Shown: piece after piece, positions 21,035 to 29,211 of the stretch | Layout of the letters: every line of letters starts with the position of its first letter | Numbering within the stretch: the stretch's first letter is position 1 | Source: an archaeon | GTDB lineage: Archaea > Nanobdellota > Nanobdellia > Pacearchaeales > GW2011-AR1 | Reading direction: 5' to 3' | NCBI GenBank assembly: GCA_030636025.1 | Contig: DAOVXQ010000003.1 | Coordinates: forward strand, 1 to 32,480 | Length of the DNA: 32,480 nucleotides | The notes under the pieces: model-generated | What the model saw: only the letters and a program-made list of their open reading frames with translations | What the model was told of the DNA's origin: nothing | Database searches by the model: none | Made by a program: the position numbers and the translations under genes

Positions 21035-23791
21035 ATGAAAAAAATTTTAATAATTTTTAGTTTATTGGTGATGAGTTTGATGGTTGTTGGTGTGAGTGCT
21101 GATACAATAAGTTTTCTTTATGAAGATGGTTTTGCTGGAGTTGATGGTGATACTTCTTCGTGGTCTGATGATAATGGTATGGTTAATTTAGGAGAAACTC
21201 ATTGGAGTCTTTTAGATGGAAAGGCAGAAGTTTTAGGTTATTTAAATTCTCAGAACGACGGCATTCTAACACATAGAGGAACAAGAGGATTAGGAATCTA
21301 TGGTGGAGAACCTGATGAAATTGATTCTATTGAAGAAGGAGAAAATCTTAGAATTGTGTTTGACGAACCTTATTATATAAATTCTATTGAAACAAGGTCT
21401 CTTTTTGTGCCTGAAGGAGAAGGAGATCCTGAAGAAGGGGATATTACTTTTAAGCTTCTTGGCTCAGAAATAGAAGATGACCATATGGTGGCTAGTGAGA
21501 ATTCTGGAAACGGAGTTTGGAGTGAAACTTATGAGGATTTGCTTGTTGATGAAATTATATTTTATATTAATGAAACAGAAGATTATGCTGACTGGAGTGA
21601 ATTTGCAGTAACAAAATTAGAAGTTGAATCTCAATGTAAAATAATCATAGATGAACCTCAAGAATCTCATTGGTATGACCCTGTAGATATAGAATGGCAT
21701 TATGAAGGAAATTGTGATATTTTGAATCAGGAATTATACTATTATGAAGGAAGTTGTGAAGCTGGTTCAAACCTCATTGCAGTTTTAAATTCTGAACCAA
21801 GAGAATATCCTTGGGATGTTTTTGCATTAGAAGATGGAGATTATTGTGTAAGCATTTATGTTGAACAACATAATCCCCCTGCATTAGATGTAGAAGGATT
21901 TTCAGGAATTTTTCATCTTGATTTAACCCCTCCTGAATCAGAAATTTCGTTTGGTAATCCAAATGTCGGATGTGATGGAGAAGGAGATTGTTATATTAAT
22001 AAAAATACTCCAATAACAATTACATGCGAGGATGGAGAAGGAAGTGGTGTTGACACTATTTACTATAACATCTTTGTAGAAGATGGATATGGTGGATGGG
22101 AATTAGCACATTCGTTTTCTGAGGAAGATGATGAGGTAGAATTTAATTGTCATGAAGATTCAAGACATAAAATAGAATATTGGTGTGTGGATAAAGTTGG
22201 AAAAGTAGAAGAGCCAAATGAAGAAATAATCTATGTAGATACTGTTGCTCCAATAATTACAAAAGAAATAGTTGGTCCTAAGGTTGGCGATTGTCCTCCT
22301 GAAGAAGAAGGCGATGAATGTTGGATTGCAGACCATAGAACACAAATAGTTGTAGAAGCTATTGACCCAGAACCGCATCCTGTTGACGATGTTTATTGTG
22401 AATGGGGATATTGGTTTGAAGATTATTTTTATGGTTTATGGTATCCATATGTAGAACCAATAATTTTCTATGAAGATTGTATCCATGAACTTCATATAAG
22501 ATGCTGGGATGCATTAGGAAACGAGGCATATGATGTTGAAACATTTTATGTTGATTCATCTGCCCCATATACATGGAAATGGTATGAAGGTCCATTTTAT
22601 GAATTTGAAGGAATAAAATATATTAATGGAGTCACAACTGTGAACTTAGATGCTTATGATTTACCAGAAGAATCTATTTGTGCAGTTGGCGTTGATGAAA
22701 CTTATTATAGATATGAGATTGTTGATGAATTTTATTGTGAAGGCGAAGGACAATGGGAATCTACATCTAAAGAAGATTGTAGTTGGAATCTATATGAAGA
22801 GCCATTCACAATGGAAGAATCATGCCATGTTATTGAATATTATTCAATAGACTTATTAGGGAATGAAGAATCTGTTCAATGGCAGTTTGTCTTCGTCGAC
22901 AAAACAGCACCAGAACCAATTAAAGAAGTAGGAAAACCAAGTCATGATTGTAATGGACTTTGGGAAATTCTTGTTGGAGAATGTGAAGATAACTGGGACT
23001 GGATTGTTACTATGGAAACACCAATTACATTAAGTTGTGAGGAACAAGGACCTCATCCGTCTGGAATAAAAGAAATTTGTTATAGAATTACTTTAGATGG
23101 AACATTAATGGAAGATTGGGCATGTGTTGAAGTAGATGAAAATGATGAAATAGAAGTTATTTTTAATGAAGAATCTGAACATTTGTTAGAATTCTATTGC
23201 ATAGATAATGTTGATAAAACATCTGAAATAGATTCAGAATTGTTCAAGGTTGAAGGAACTGCTTTTGAGATTGAATTATCTGAAAAGTGGAATTTAATAT
23301 CTATTCCTTTCCCATTAATTAGTAATAATATTGAAGAAGTATTTGAGGATATTTCAGAAGATATCGAGGCTGTTTGGTCTTATGATGAAACTGGATGGCA
23401 TGTTTATGCACCAGAAGGGCCTTCGGATTTAGATGAAATAAATCCTGGTTATGGTTATTGGGTTAAAGCAAAAGAAGAGACAACATTAATTGTTGGCGGA
23501 AGTTTATTAGGTCCTGCACAAAGTATTCCCCCAAGTAGGCAATTGCAAAGTGGATGGAATTTAATTGGGCGTTATGGATTAGTAAATCAAGAAGCATATT
23601 GTGCTTTGTTCTCATTAATAGATACAACAATAGGATATCCAAGATGGAGTTCTTTGTATGGTTATGATGCAGATTCAGATGAATTTACTATCTTAGATAC
23701 AGAGAGCAATACAAATCCTGGAGAAGGATATTGGATTGAAATGGACATAGCAGACACATATAGCCCAGCAACAGTTTGTTGGGGAGTTTAG
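21035..23791 (+). CDS. Large secreted Cys-rich protein with Ig-like repeats
   Basis: The 918-residue protein starts with a signal peptide (residues 1-22, ending VGVSA). Several acidic, Cys- and aromatic-rich Ig-like modules follow, each introduced by phrases such as DTVAPIITKE, DSSAPYTWK and DKTAPEPIKE. The C-terminal part has two related segments, WNLISIPFPL...GYGYWVKA and WNLIGRYGL...GEGYWIEM, a repeat often seen at the ends of archaeal surface proteins. No membrane anchor is visible at the C-terminus. It is likely an abundant extracellular or surface-layer-associated protein; many cysteines suggest disulfides. Strong ribosome binding site and promoter. Confidence 0.8.
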   Translation: MKKILIIFSLLVMSLMVVGVSADTISFLYEDGFAGVDGDTSSWSDDNGMVNLGETHWSLLDGKAEVLGYLNSQNDGILTHRGTRGLGIYGGEPDEIDSIEEGENLRIVFDEPYYINSIETRSLFVPEGEGDPEEGDITFKLLGSEIEDDHMVASENSGNGVWSETYEDLLVDEIIFYINETEDYADWSEFAVTKLEVESQCKIIIDEPQESHWYDPVDIEWHYEGNCDILNQELYYYEGSCEAGSNLIAVLNSEPREYPWDVFALEDGDYCVSIYVEQHNPPALDVEGFSGIFHLDLTPPESEISFGNPNVGCDGEGDCYINKNTPITITCEDGEGSGVDTIYYNIFVEDGYGGWELAHSFSEEDDEVEFNCHEDSRHKIEYWCVDKVGKVEEPNEEIIYVDTVAPIITKEIVGPKVGDCPPEEEGDECWIADHRTQIVVEAIDPEPHPVDDVYCEWGYWFEDYFYGLWYPYVEPIIFYEDCIHELHIRCWDALGNEAYDVETFYVDSSAPYTWKWYEGPFYEFEGIKYINGVTTVNLDAYDLPEESICAVGVDETYYRYEIVDEFYCEGEGQWESTSKEDCSWNLYEEPFTMEESCHVIEYYSIDLLGNEESVQWQFVFVDKTAPEPIKEVGKPSHDCNGLWEILVGECEDNWDWIVTMETPITLSCEEQGPHPSGIKEICYRITLDGTLMEDWACVEVDENDEIEVIFNEESEHLLEFYCIDNVDKTSEIDSELFKVEGTAFEIELSEKWNLISIPFPLISNNIEEVFEDISEDIEAVWSYDETGWHVYAPEGPSDLDEINPGYGYWVKAKEETTLIVGGSLLGPAQSIPPSRQLQSGWNLIGRYGLVNQEAYCALFSLIDTTIGYPRWSSLYGYDADSDEFTILDTESNTNPGEGYWIEMDIADTYSPATVCWGV

Positions 23792-23829
23792 TTTTTTTCT
23801 TTTTTTTCTTTTTTTCTTTTTTTATTTAA
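23790..23829 (+). terminator. Poly-T terminator
   Basis: Several runs of 6-9 T broken by single C follow the stop codon of the large secreted protein gene, the usual form of an intrinsic archaeal terminator. Confidence 0.65.
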
Positions 23830-23897
23830 AATATAGAGAGAAATATCCTATATCATACCACAAAAAACATTATAAACGAAAAGAGTATCTAAATAAT

Positions 23898-24767
23898 ATG
23901 AAAAAGGTAATTATATTCACATTTATATTTATTTTATTATCAACAAGTTTAGTATTGGCTTTTCCTTCAACCCCTTGTGCATTTTATGGAACAGCAAAAT
24001 ATACAAATGGAGATTCTATTCCTAATGGTTATATCATCACAGCAGAACTTAATGGAATTATCAGTGGAAGCAGCGTGATTAAAGATGGAATGTATGGGAT
24101 AGATGATAGTTTAATTGTATTATCTCAGAACCAAATTGGCGGGACTGTCAAATTTTATATAAATGGAAAAGAAACAAATCAAGAGGCAGAGTTTAAGGAT
24201 ATGGGCGTAATTGAATTAAATATCACTGTAGAAAAATCTGATGATGGGAATTTTATTGGATGTGGTGATGGAATTTGCGATGTAAGTTCTGATGAATGTT
24301 TGTTTTGTTTAGTTGATTGCAATGCTGAAAAAACAAATATATGCTCCGGGGATTCTCGTTGTGACACTGAAATAGGTGAAACATATATCAACACCCCAAG
24401 TGATTGCACTAAGCCATCAAGTGGAACCAACCCAAGCAGTAACTCTCCAAGCAGCAGTTCATCAAGCAGTAGCTCGTCATCAAGCAACCCTAACCCAATT
24501 ACAATAACCCCTCCGGCAGATAATGAAAATTCAGAACAACCTGAAAATGATTCTGACTTGGGAATACTTAAAACCACAAGCAACCCTGAACCTGAAAAAG
24601 GATTTTTCAGCAAAATCACCGGGGCTGTTGTCGGCGGAGGAAAAGCAAAATACACTGTTCCCCTGATTTTTATTGTTTTAGTTTTTTTAATCACCTTAGT
24701 TACTTATACTAAAAGAAAACCTGCAAGAGTTGAAGAACTTGTTGAGAAAAATTCTGAGGAAAAATAA
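23898..24767 (+). CDS. Secreted Ser-rich membrane-anchored protein
   Basis: The 289-residue protein has a signal peptide (residues 1-21), then a beta domain (YGTAKYTNGDSIPNGYIITA) resembling carboxypeptidase-regulatory-like folds. A Cys-rich segment (GCGDGICDVSSDECLFC) follows, then a Ser tract near residues 175-195, an acidic Pro-rich linker, GFFSKITGAVVGGG, a membrane helix, and a basic cytoplasmic tail. It is anchored with its domains outside; the Ser stretch could be glycosylated. A TATA-like CATTATAAACG is about 27 nt upstream (leaderless). It lies just before a stomatin gene but is not an NfeD protein. Confidence 0.75.
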   Translation: MKKVIIFTFIFILLSTSLVLAFPSTPCAFYGTAKYTNGDSIPNGYIITAELNGIISGSSVIKDGMYGIDDSLIVLSQNQIGGTVKFYINGKETNQEAEFKDMGVIELNITVEKSDDGNFIGCGDGICDVSSDECLFCLVDCNAEKTNICSGDSRCDTEIGETYINTPSDCTKPSSGTNPSSNSPSSSSSSSSSSSSNPNPITITPPADNENSEQPENDSDLGILKTTSNPEPEKGFFSKITGAVVGGGKAKYTVPLIFIVLVFLITLVTYTKRKPARVEELVEKNSEEK

Positions 24768-24806
24768 ATCCAAAACATTTATTAACTAATTTCTCTAAAA
24801 AATACT

Positions 24807-25574
24807 ATGGCATTTGAAACAGGGTTTGGATTTTGGGGAATTCTTATTTGGGTCGGAGTTTTATTTGTTTTATCAGGATTAAAAATCGTTAAAGAATATC
24901 AGCGAGGTGTGAAATTTACTTTGGGAAAATATGCAGGAATAATGTCGCCTGGCTTGAGAATTGTTGTCCCTATTATTCAATCATGGCAAAGAGTTGATAT
25001 AAGAGTTAAGGCAGTTGATGTCCCAGACCAGGATGCAATCACAAAAGATAATGTTTCAATAAAAGTAAATGCAGTGCTTTATTACAAAGTTGCAGATTCA
25101 AAGAAGGCGATTATCGAGGTTGAGGAATTTGATTATGCTGTTTCGCAGTTGGCTCAAACAACAATGAGAGATGTTGTTGGCGAGGTTACATTAGATGAAT
25201 TATTGAGCAAGAGAGATAATATTTCTAAAAGAATAAGAGAAATTGTTGATAAGGCGACAGACCCTTGGGGGATTAAGGTTGAATCTGTTGAGTTGAAACA
25301 TGTTGAACTTCCAGAGCAGTTAAAGAGGACGATTGGTAAGGAAGCAGAGGCAGAAAGAGAGAAAAGGGCTGTGATTATTAAGGCGAGTGGCGAGGTTATT
25401 GCTGCAGATAATATGGCAAAGGCCGCGAAGACTTTAGCGACAGGACCTGGTGCTTTGCATTTGAGAACATTGCAGACACTTAATGATTTAAGTTCTGATA
25501 AAAGCAACACTGTTGTGTTGGGTTTGCCTTTAGAGATTCTGAGGGCGTTTGAAGGGGATAAGAAAAAGAAGTAA
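24807..25574 (+). CDS. Stomatin/SPFH-domain membrane protein (slipin)
   Basis: The 255-residue protein has an N-terminal membrane helix (about residues 8-26) and then the SPFH/band-7 domain: IVKEYQRGVKFTLGKYAGIM, PGLRIVVPII, VDVPDQDAITKDNVSIKVNAVLYYKV, TLDELLSKRD and WGIKVESVELKHVELPEQ. The Ala/Glu-rich coiled segment after it is typical. Stomatins oligomerise on the inner face of the membrane and often work with NfeD proteases, which are not seen here. A TATA-like ACATTTATTAAC is about 27 nt upstream. Confidence 0.92.
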   Translation: MAFETGFGFWGILIWVGVLFVLSGLKIVKEYQRGVKFTLGKYAGIMSPGLRIVVPIIQSWQRVDIRVKAVDVPDQDAITKDNVSIKVNAVLYYKVADSKKAIIEVEEFDYAVSQLAQTTMRDVVGEVTLDELLSKRDNISKRIREIVDKATDPWGIKVESVELKHVELPEQLKRTIGKEAEAEREKRAVIIKASGEVIAADNMAKAAKTLATGPGALHLRTLQTLNDLSSDKSNTVVLGLPLEILRAFEGDKKKK

Positions 25575-25645
25575 TTGGAAGATTTAAAAAACCTAAAATT
25601 TATATCTTTTTGCCCTAAGGAAAGAGAGTTCTGATAAATATTAAA

Positions 25646-25969
25646 ATGATAACTTTAAAATCATTAACTGAAGAAGGAAAGAAATATTTTTTTGAAGGAT
25701 TTGGATTTGAGACAAAAACTATCGAACAAGGACATGCTCATCCAGATGCTAAAGGAAAAGTAATTGGAAAATTAGAAATCTCACTTGAATCTAATGAATA
25801 TTTTAATGACCCAGATTTAAAGGCGATTCTTAAAGATTGTTGCCCTATTGAAATTATAGCGGGTCAAGGGATTAAGGCAAGTTTGAGTTATATTGAATCA
25901 TGTTCACCAAATGGAAAGATGTATAAACCCGACAACAAAATTTATGTTCATACAATTCAAGAAGAATAA
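25646..25969 (+). CDS. Hypothetical protein, 107 aa
   Basis: A small acidic protein with a His-containing stretch (EQGHAHPDAKGKVIG) and two Cys pairs or singles (DCCPIEI, ESCSPNGK). No signal or membrane segment is present. I do not recognise the family. The TATA-like AAAATTTATATC near 25596 is about 25 nt before AGAGTTCTGATA, so that element would be the 5' end of the mRNA; the same element precedes the 20452 gene. Confidence 0.65.
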   Translation: MITLKSLTEEGKKYFFEGFGFETKTIEQGHAHPDAKGKVIGKLEISLESNEYFNDPDLKAILKDCCPIEIIAGQGIKASLSYIESCSPNGKMYKPDNKIYVHTIQEE

Positions 25970-26035
25970 AAAGCCACACATCCTCATATTTTCTAAAATC
26001 GCAAATCTTAAAAACCTTTAATTCTTAAGTTTTTT

Positions 26036-26292
26036 GTAGACAGGCTGGCGTGTTAGCCCTACGCCATTTGCAAGTGGGCTTTAGGCAGGCTGTAAGGAGG
26101 GAAGTGATATATGCTTTAAGAAACCCTTAATTTAACGTTGAGGTTTCGTCCTCTTTGACATTGCTATTGTAAATTGAGTCAGACCCTGACCGGAGCAGCT
26201 CTAAGCAGTAATTAATGTGCTTAGAGGGTCGCGAGGCTGAGGAGAATTAGGGTAACTTTTTTAAGGTTTGTTGAGCAACCCTCTGGTCTACG
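26036..26292 (+). ncRNA. Probable SRP RNA (7S RNA)
   Basis: The ends pair (GTAGAC at 26036-26041 with GTCTAC at 26286-26291). The Alu-like part has GGCTGGCGTGTTAGCC with ACGCC, then CTGTAA, the U-turn motif of SRP Alu domains, and GGGAAGTG-ATATATGC resembling the archaeal GAUAUGC region. The S domain has GAGTCAG...CCGGAGCAGCTC, matching the conserved helix 8 loops (GUCAG opposite GGAGCAG). A TATA-like CTTAAAAACC is about 25 nt upstream. The total of about 257 nt is close to archaeal SRP RNAs. The helix 8 apical loop appears to be a hexaloop rather than GNRA. The gene is GC-richer than its surroundings, as expected for a structured RNA. Confidence 0.72.
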
Positions 26293-26322
26293 CTGAAACT
26301 TTAATCCCCTCTAAACCACTTC

Positions 26323-26365
26323 TTCCGAAATCCCAAAAGCACTAAGAACTGCGTGAGGATTTTTA
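26323..26365. repeat. 43-bp direct repeat, left copy
   Basis: Matches 27537-27579 at 41 of 43 positions (core TCCCAAAAGCACTAAGAACT). The right copy is the 3' end of the pilus ATPase gene up to its stop codon; this copy is outside any gene. The two copies bracket HEPN/MNT module 5. Confidence 0.85.
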
Positions 26366-26383
26366 GTTTTTTAATCACGAATA

Positions 26384-26866
26384 TTATCTTCCTTTATTTA
26401 TCTTTACTTGAAACTTTCCCCTTATTTCATTAATCTTCTTTTCATTTAACTTGATAAGAATAGACTTGCATTTAACTAAAAATTCAGGGGATTTCGTCAT
26501 CATTTTGTTATATTGCTCGTCAGGAACAGTTCTATTAATATAATATTGGGAATTAATTCTTGCCTTTAATGAATCTTCAATAAAATCTAAATCCTCTTCA
26601 TTAAAATAATCTTTAAGAAACATCTTAGCGAATTCTATTGTGCAAGAATGAATCTCACATTTTATTCCTATTTTTGTTAAAATAGAATATAATGAAAAAT
26701 AAATTGTGTAATATGCAGTTGAAATTTTCCAATCTTTTATTATGTTTAATCTAATTGATTCAAGAGCTTCTTCAGCCTTTTTAACATAAGCTTCTGCAAT
26801 GTCTGAATTTGGTTTGATTAAGCTTAATCCTTCTTTCTTTCCAGAACACCATTTTATTTTATCCAT
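26384..26866 (-). CDS. HEPN-domain protein, module 5
   Basis: The 160-residue helical protein has the AEAYVKKAEEALESIRLNI helix, WKISTAYYTIYFSLYSILTK in the middle, and KARINSQYYINR near residue 108. The pattern is typical of archaeal HEPN proteins paired with nucleotidyltransferases; the usual catalytic His position is Tyr in this subtype. It overlaps the nucleotidyltransferase gene by 8 nt. The module is enclosed by 43-bp direct repeats. Confidence 0.75.
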   Translation of the reverse strand: MDKIKWCSGKKEGLSLIKPNSDIAEAYVKKAEEALESIRLNIIKDWKISTAYYTIYFSLYSILTKIGIKCEIHSCTIEFAKMFLKDYFNEEDLDFIEDSLKARINSQYYINRTVPDEQYNKMMTKSPEFLVKCKSILIKLNEKKINEIRGKFQVKINKGR

Positions 26867-27449
26867 TTTTTAGTGCCTTTTGAATAAATTGTTCTGCATT
26901 AATAAAAACTATATGGTTTTTTAATATTTCTTTTAATAAAATATCTTTATTTATGTTCTTTTCAAAAGTTTTTATTGGATAACATTTTATACTTATTTCT
27001 ATTCCTAAATTTTTTGAAACCCTTTTTATTTCTTCTTTATTGTAATTGCCTGCTACAAAAATGTCTAAATCTGATTCTTTTTTTTCTATTCCCTTAGCAT
27101 AGCTCCCAAAAATAATCCCTATGCCTTGGATATTTGGAGTTATCTTATCTACAACTTCTTTTATCATAAGATTATTTTCTAAAAATGCAATTGCCTTATA
27201 GTTCTCCACAAAAACAAGGTATTTTTTAGTAAATCCACTAAATTTTATTTTATATGTTTTAATTTTGCCTTTTATTTTTGATTCAATAATCCCTTTATTT
27301 TCTAAATTTTCAAGAAGAAGCTGGGAAGTTCTTGGACTTATTTTTAACAATTTTTCAACTTCCCTAATATAATATTCTCTACTAAAATCATTAGTAAATA
27401 GAGATAAGACTTGTAAGGTATTTTCGGTTATACTTATTTTTTTATACAT
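26859..27449 (-). CDS. HTH-nucleotidyltransferase, module 5 antitoxin-like
   Basis: With the start at 27449 (MYKKISITENTL) the protein has 196 residues: a winged-helix part (FSREYYIREVEKLLKISPRT) and a nucleotidyltransferase part with GIIFGSYAKGIEKKESDLDIF, the GS and DxD signature. I prefer this start because a TATA-like ATTTATATAGTG lies about 26 nt upstream and a palindrome lies between them; the frame also opens at 27473. Autoregulation is likely. It is the closest in domain layout to module 1. Confidence 0.78.
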   Translation of the reverse strand: MYKKISITENTLQVLSLFTNDFSREYYIREVEKLLKISPRTSQLLLENLENKGIIESKIKGKIKTYKIKFSGFTKKYLVFVENYKAIAFLENNLMIKEVVDKITPNIQGIGIIFGSYAKGIEKKESDLDIFVAGNYNKEEIKRVSKNLGIEISIKCYPIKTFEKNINKDILLKEILKNHIVFINAEQFIQKALKNG

Positions 27450-27451
27450 AT

Positions 27452-27482
27452 GTATTATTAATAATACGGTCACTATATAAAT
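27452..27482 (-). promoter_or_regulatory. Promoter and palindromic operator of module 5
   Basis: The perfect 16-bp palindrome GTATTATTAATAATAC (27452-27467) sits between the ATG at 27449 and a TATA-like ATTTATATAGTG (minus strand, 27471-27482). The layout is the same as in module 1, but the operator sequence differs. Confidence 0.65.
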
Positions 27483-27533
27483 CTTGCGGAATCATCAATT
27501 ATGTTTTTTACTACTAAAATCATCTCAATCAAC

Positions 27534-29060
27534 TTATTCCAAAATCCCAAAAGCACTAAGAACTGCCTGAGGATTTTTATGATATTGATTGATGATTTTT
27601 TGAGTCTGGTCAAAATCAAAAATTTTCTTCTGTTGCAAAACATACAAAAGTTTTGCCCTCGAGGCAAACTCTTTATTCAATTCTTCAATAGTCAGTCCAA
27701 ATCTTTCTGCGATTTTATTAAAAACTTTATTGTCTTTTTTAAAATAAAAAATATCATCCGCCGGATTCCACATAAAAGGCGTATTTGTTATTGCAGTTCC
27801 GTTCGCATCAACATTAACTATTTCAACAATTTTTCTCAATTTCCTTATTTCTTGTTTATCTACAATTGCATGAGTCATTATAGCGACGCAGTCCAAAGTA
27901 TTAAGCAATGTTGGAGAAAGTTCAATCGGAGGAGTCTCAAGTCTTTTAACAAGTGTGTCAACAGAATCTGCATGCATTGTGCTTATTGAAGAATGCCCTG
28001 AAGCCATTCCCTGAAACAGCACAAATGCCTCCTTTCCTCTGACTTCGCCGACAATAACATAATCTGGATTTTGCCTAAATGAATTTTTTAATAAACTAAA
28101 CAAATCAACCTCCCCCACCCCTTTCTCCCCCAACGCAGTTCTTGAAACACTTGGCAGCCAATTTTCCCTCGGTAAATGAAGCTCCCGAGTATCTTCAATT
28201 GAAACAACTCTTGCCTCAGGAGGTATAAAAAAAGCAATAGCATTCAACAAAGTTGTTTTCCCCGAAGAAGTCCCCCCAGTAATTAAAATATTTGATTTAT
28301 AATCTAACAATATCCAGAAATAAGCAAGCATTTCCGGACTCAATGTTTTCATATTCAGCAACTGAATCGGAGTCCACGGAACTTTAGTAAATTTTCTTAT
28401 TGTAAAAGTCGGTCCTTTTGTTGTAATGTCTTTTGTATAAGTGGCATTAACCCTGCTCCCATTTGGCAAACTACCGTCCAGCAAAGGCGAAGCATATGAA
28501 ACATATTTCCCGCACCTCTGAGCTAATTTTTCAACAAAACTTACAAGCTCGTCCATGGATTTGTAAACCACTCTTGTTTTTATATTCCGGTATAATCTAT
28601 GAACAATATAAATCGGGGTATTCACGCCATTGCATTCAATATCTTCAATAAAATAATCCCGAATCAATGGCTCAATTTCATTTAATCCAACAAAATCCCT
28701 AAACAAAAAATAAAATATTTTTTTATAACTCTCGTCGCTGATGTTCAAAGATAATTCTTCAATCAAAAGTTTCGATGTTTTATTTATATATTCAATCATT
28801 GATTCTGTTGTTTTCTGAACAGCAATGCTCACATTAATCATTTCCCCTAAACTTTTTTCAAGGGTCGCTAACAGCAACTTTTCATTTTCATCTAAAATCG
28901 GTTCTTCTACTTCATAAATTAACTCATTGGTTTTTTTATCCCAATAAATATGGACGCTGACATACGGCGCAATAAGAGTATACCTGACATTAATTTTTGT
29001 CTTATCCTCAACTCGCGGAAGCGCAGGAATACTTGGATTTAAATTTATTTCTATTGACAT
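27534..29060 (-). CDS. Type IV pilus assembly ATPase (VirB11/PilB/ArlI-like)
   Basis: The 508-residue protein has an N-terminal domain and then the secretion-ATPase core: Walker A GGTSSGKTT (residues 262-270), Asp box EDTRELHLP (289-297), Walker B DYVIVGEVRG (333-342) and His box GHSSISTMHAD (355-365). This motor powers pilin assembly at the cytoplasmic face. It stands immediately downstream of three pilin-like genes in the same direction. The membrane platform protein (PilC/ArlJ-like) is not in the window. Its 3' end is duplicated on the far side of module 5. Confidence 0.93.
   Translation of the reverse strand: MSIEINLNPSIPALPRVEDKTKINVRYTLIAPYVSVHIYWDKKTNELIYEVEEPILDENEKLLLATLEKSLGEMINVSIAVQKTTESMIEYINKTSKLLIEELSLNISDESYKKIFYFLFRDFVGLNEIEPLIRDYFIEDIECNGVNTPIYIVHRLYRNIKTRVVYKSMDELVSFVEKLAQRCGKYVSYASPLLDGSLPNGSRVNATYTKDITTKGPTFTIRKFTKVPWTPIQLLNMKTLSPEMLAYFWILLDYKSNILITGGTSSGKTTLLNAIAFFIPPEARVVSIEDTRELHLPRENWLPSVSRTALGEKGVGEVDLFSLLKNSFRQNPDYVIVGEVRGKEAFVLFQGMASGHSSISTMHADSVDTLVKRLETPPIELSPTLLNTLDCVAIMTHAIVDKQEIRKLRKIVEIVNVDANGTAITNTPFMWNPADDIFYFKKDNKVFNKIAERFGLTIEELNKEFASRAKLLYVLQQKKIFDFDQTQKIINQYHKNPQAVLSAFGILE
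27537..27579. repeat. 43-bp direct repeat, right copy (3' end of the pilus ATPase gene)
   Basis: Lies inside the last codons of the ATPase gene (QAVLSAFGI) and stops just before its TAA. Paired with 26323-26365. The 1.2 kb between them holds HEPN/MNT module 5. The layout resembles attachment-site duplication, but no integrase is present. Confidence 0.85.
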
Positions 29061-29211
29061 TTTCTCTTTTTATATTAAAGACTTCTTGAGTTTAAAAAAT
29101 GTTTTATTTATTTTGTTCGAAATTTACAGAAGATTTATGGTTTAAGTATGTCTACAAAACTAAATTTGTCTACAAAATTAATTACCTAATTTCTCGTGTA
29201 ATTTCTCCAAA

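Noticed and set aside
24179-24694. A 171-codon minus-strand frame opposite the Ser-rich secreted protein
   Set aside because: It is the mirror of a Ser/Pro-rich coding tract (Leu-rich repeats of LLDELLL type), a typical shadow.
23898-24767. NfeD partner of the stomatin gene
   Set aside because: The protein has a signal peptide, a Cys-rich domain and a Ser tract but no NfeD protease or OB-fold region.
26036-26292. RNase P RNA at the structured RNA locus
   Set aside because: GGAGGGAAGTG is only loosely like the GAGGAAAGUCC motif and the CR-V region is missing, while SRP helix 8 and CTGTAA motifs fit.
27501-27989. A 162-codon plus-strand frame opposite the pilus ATPase gene
   Set aside because: It lies antisense to a clear ATPase and reads as low-complexity Phe/Ile/Asn; a shadow frame.
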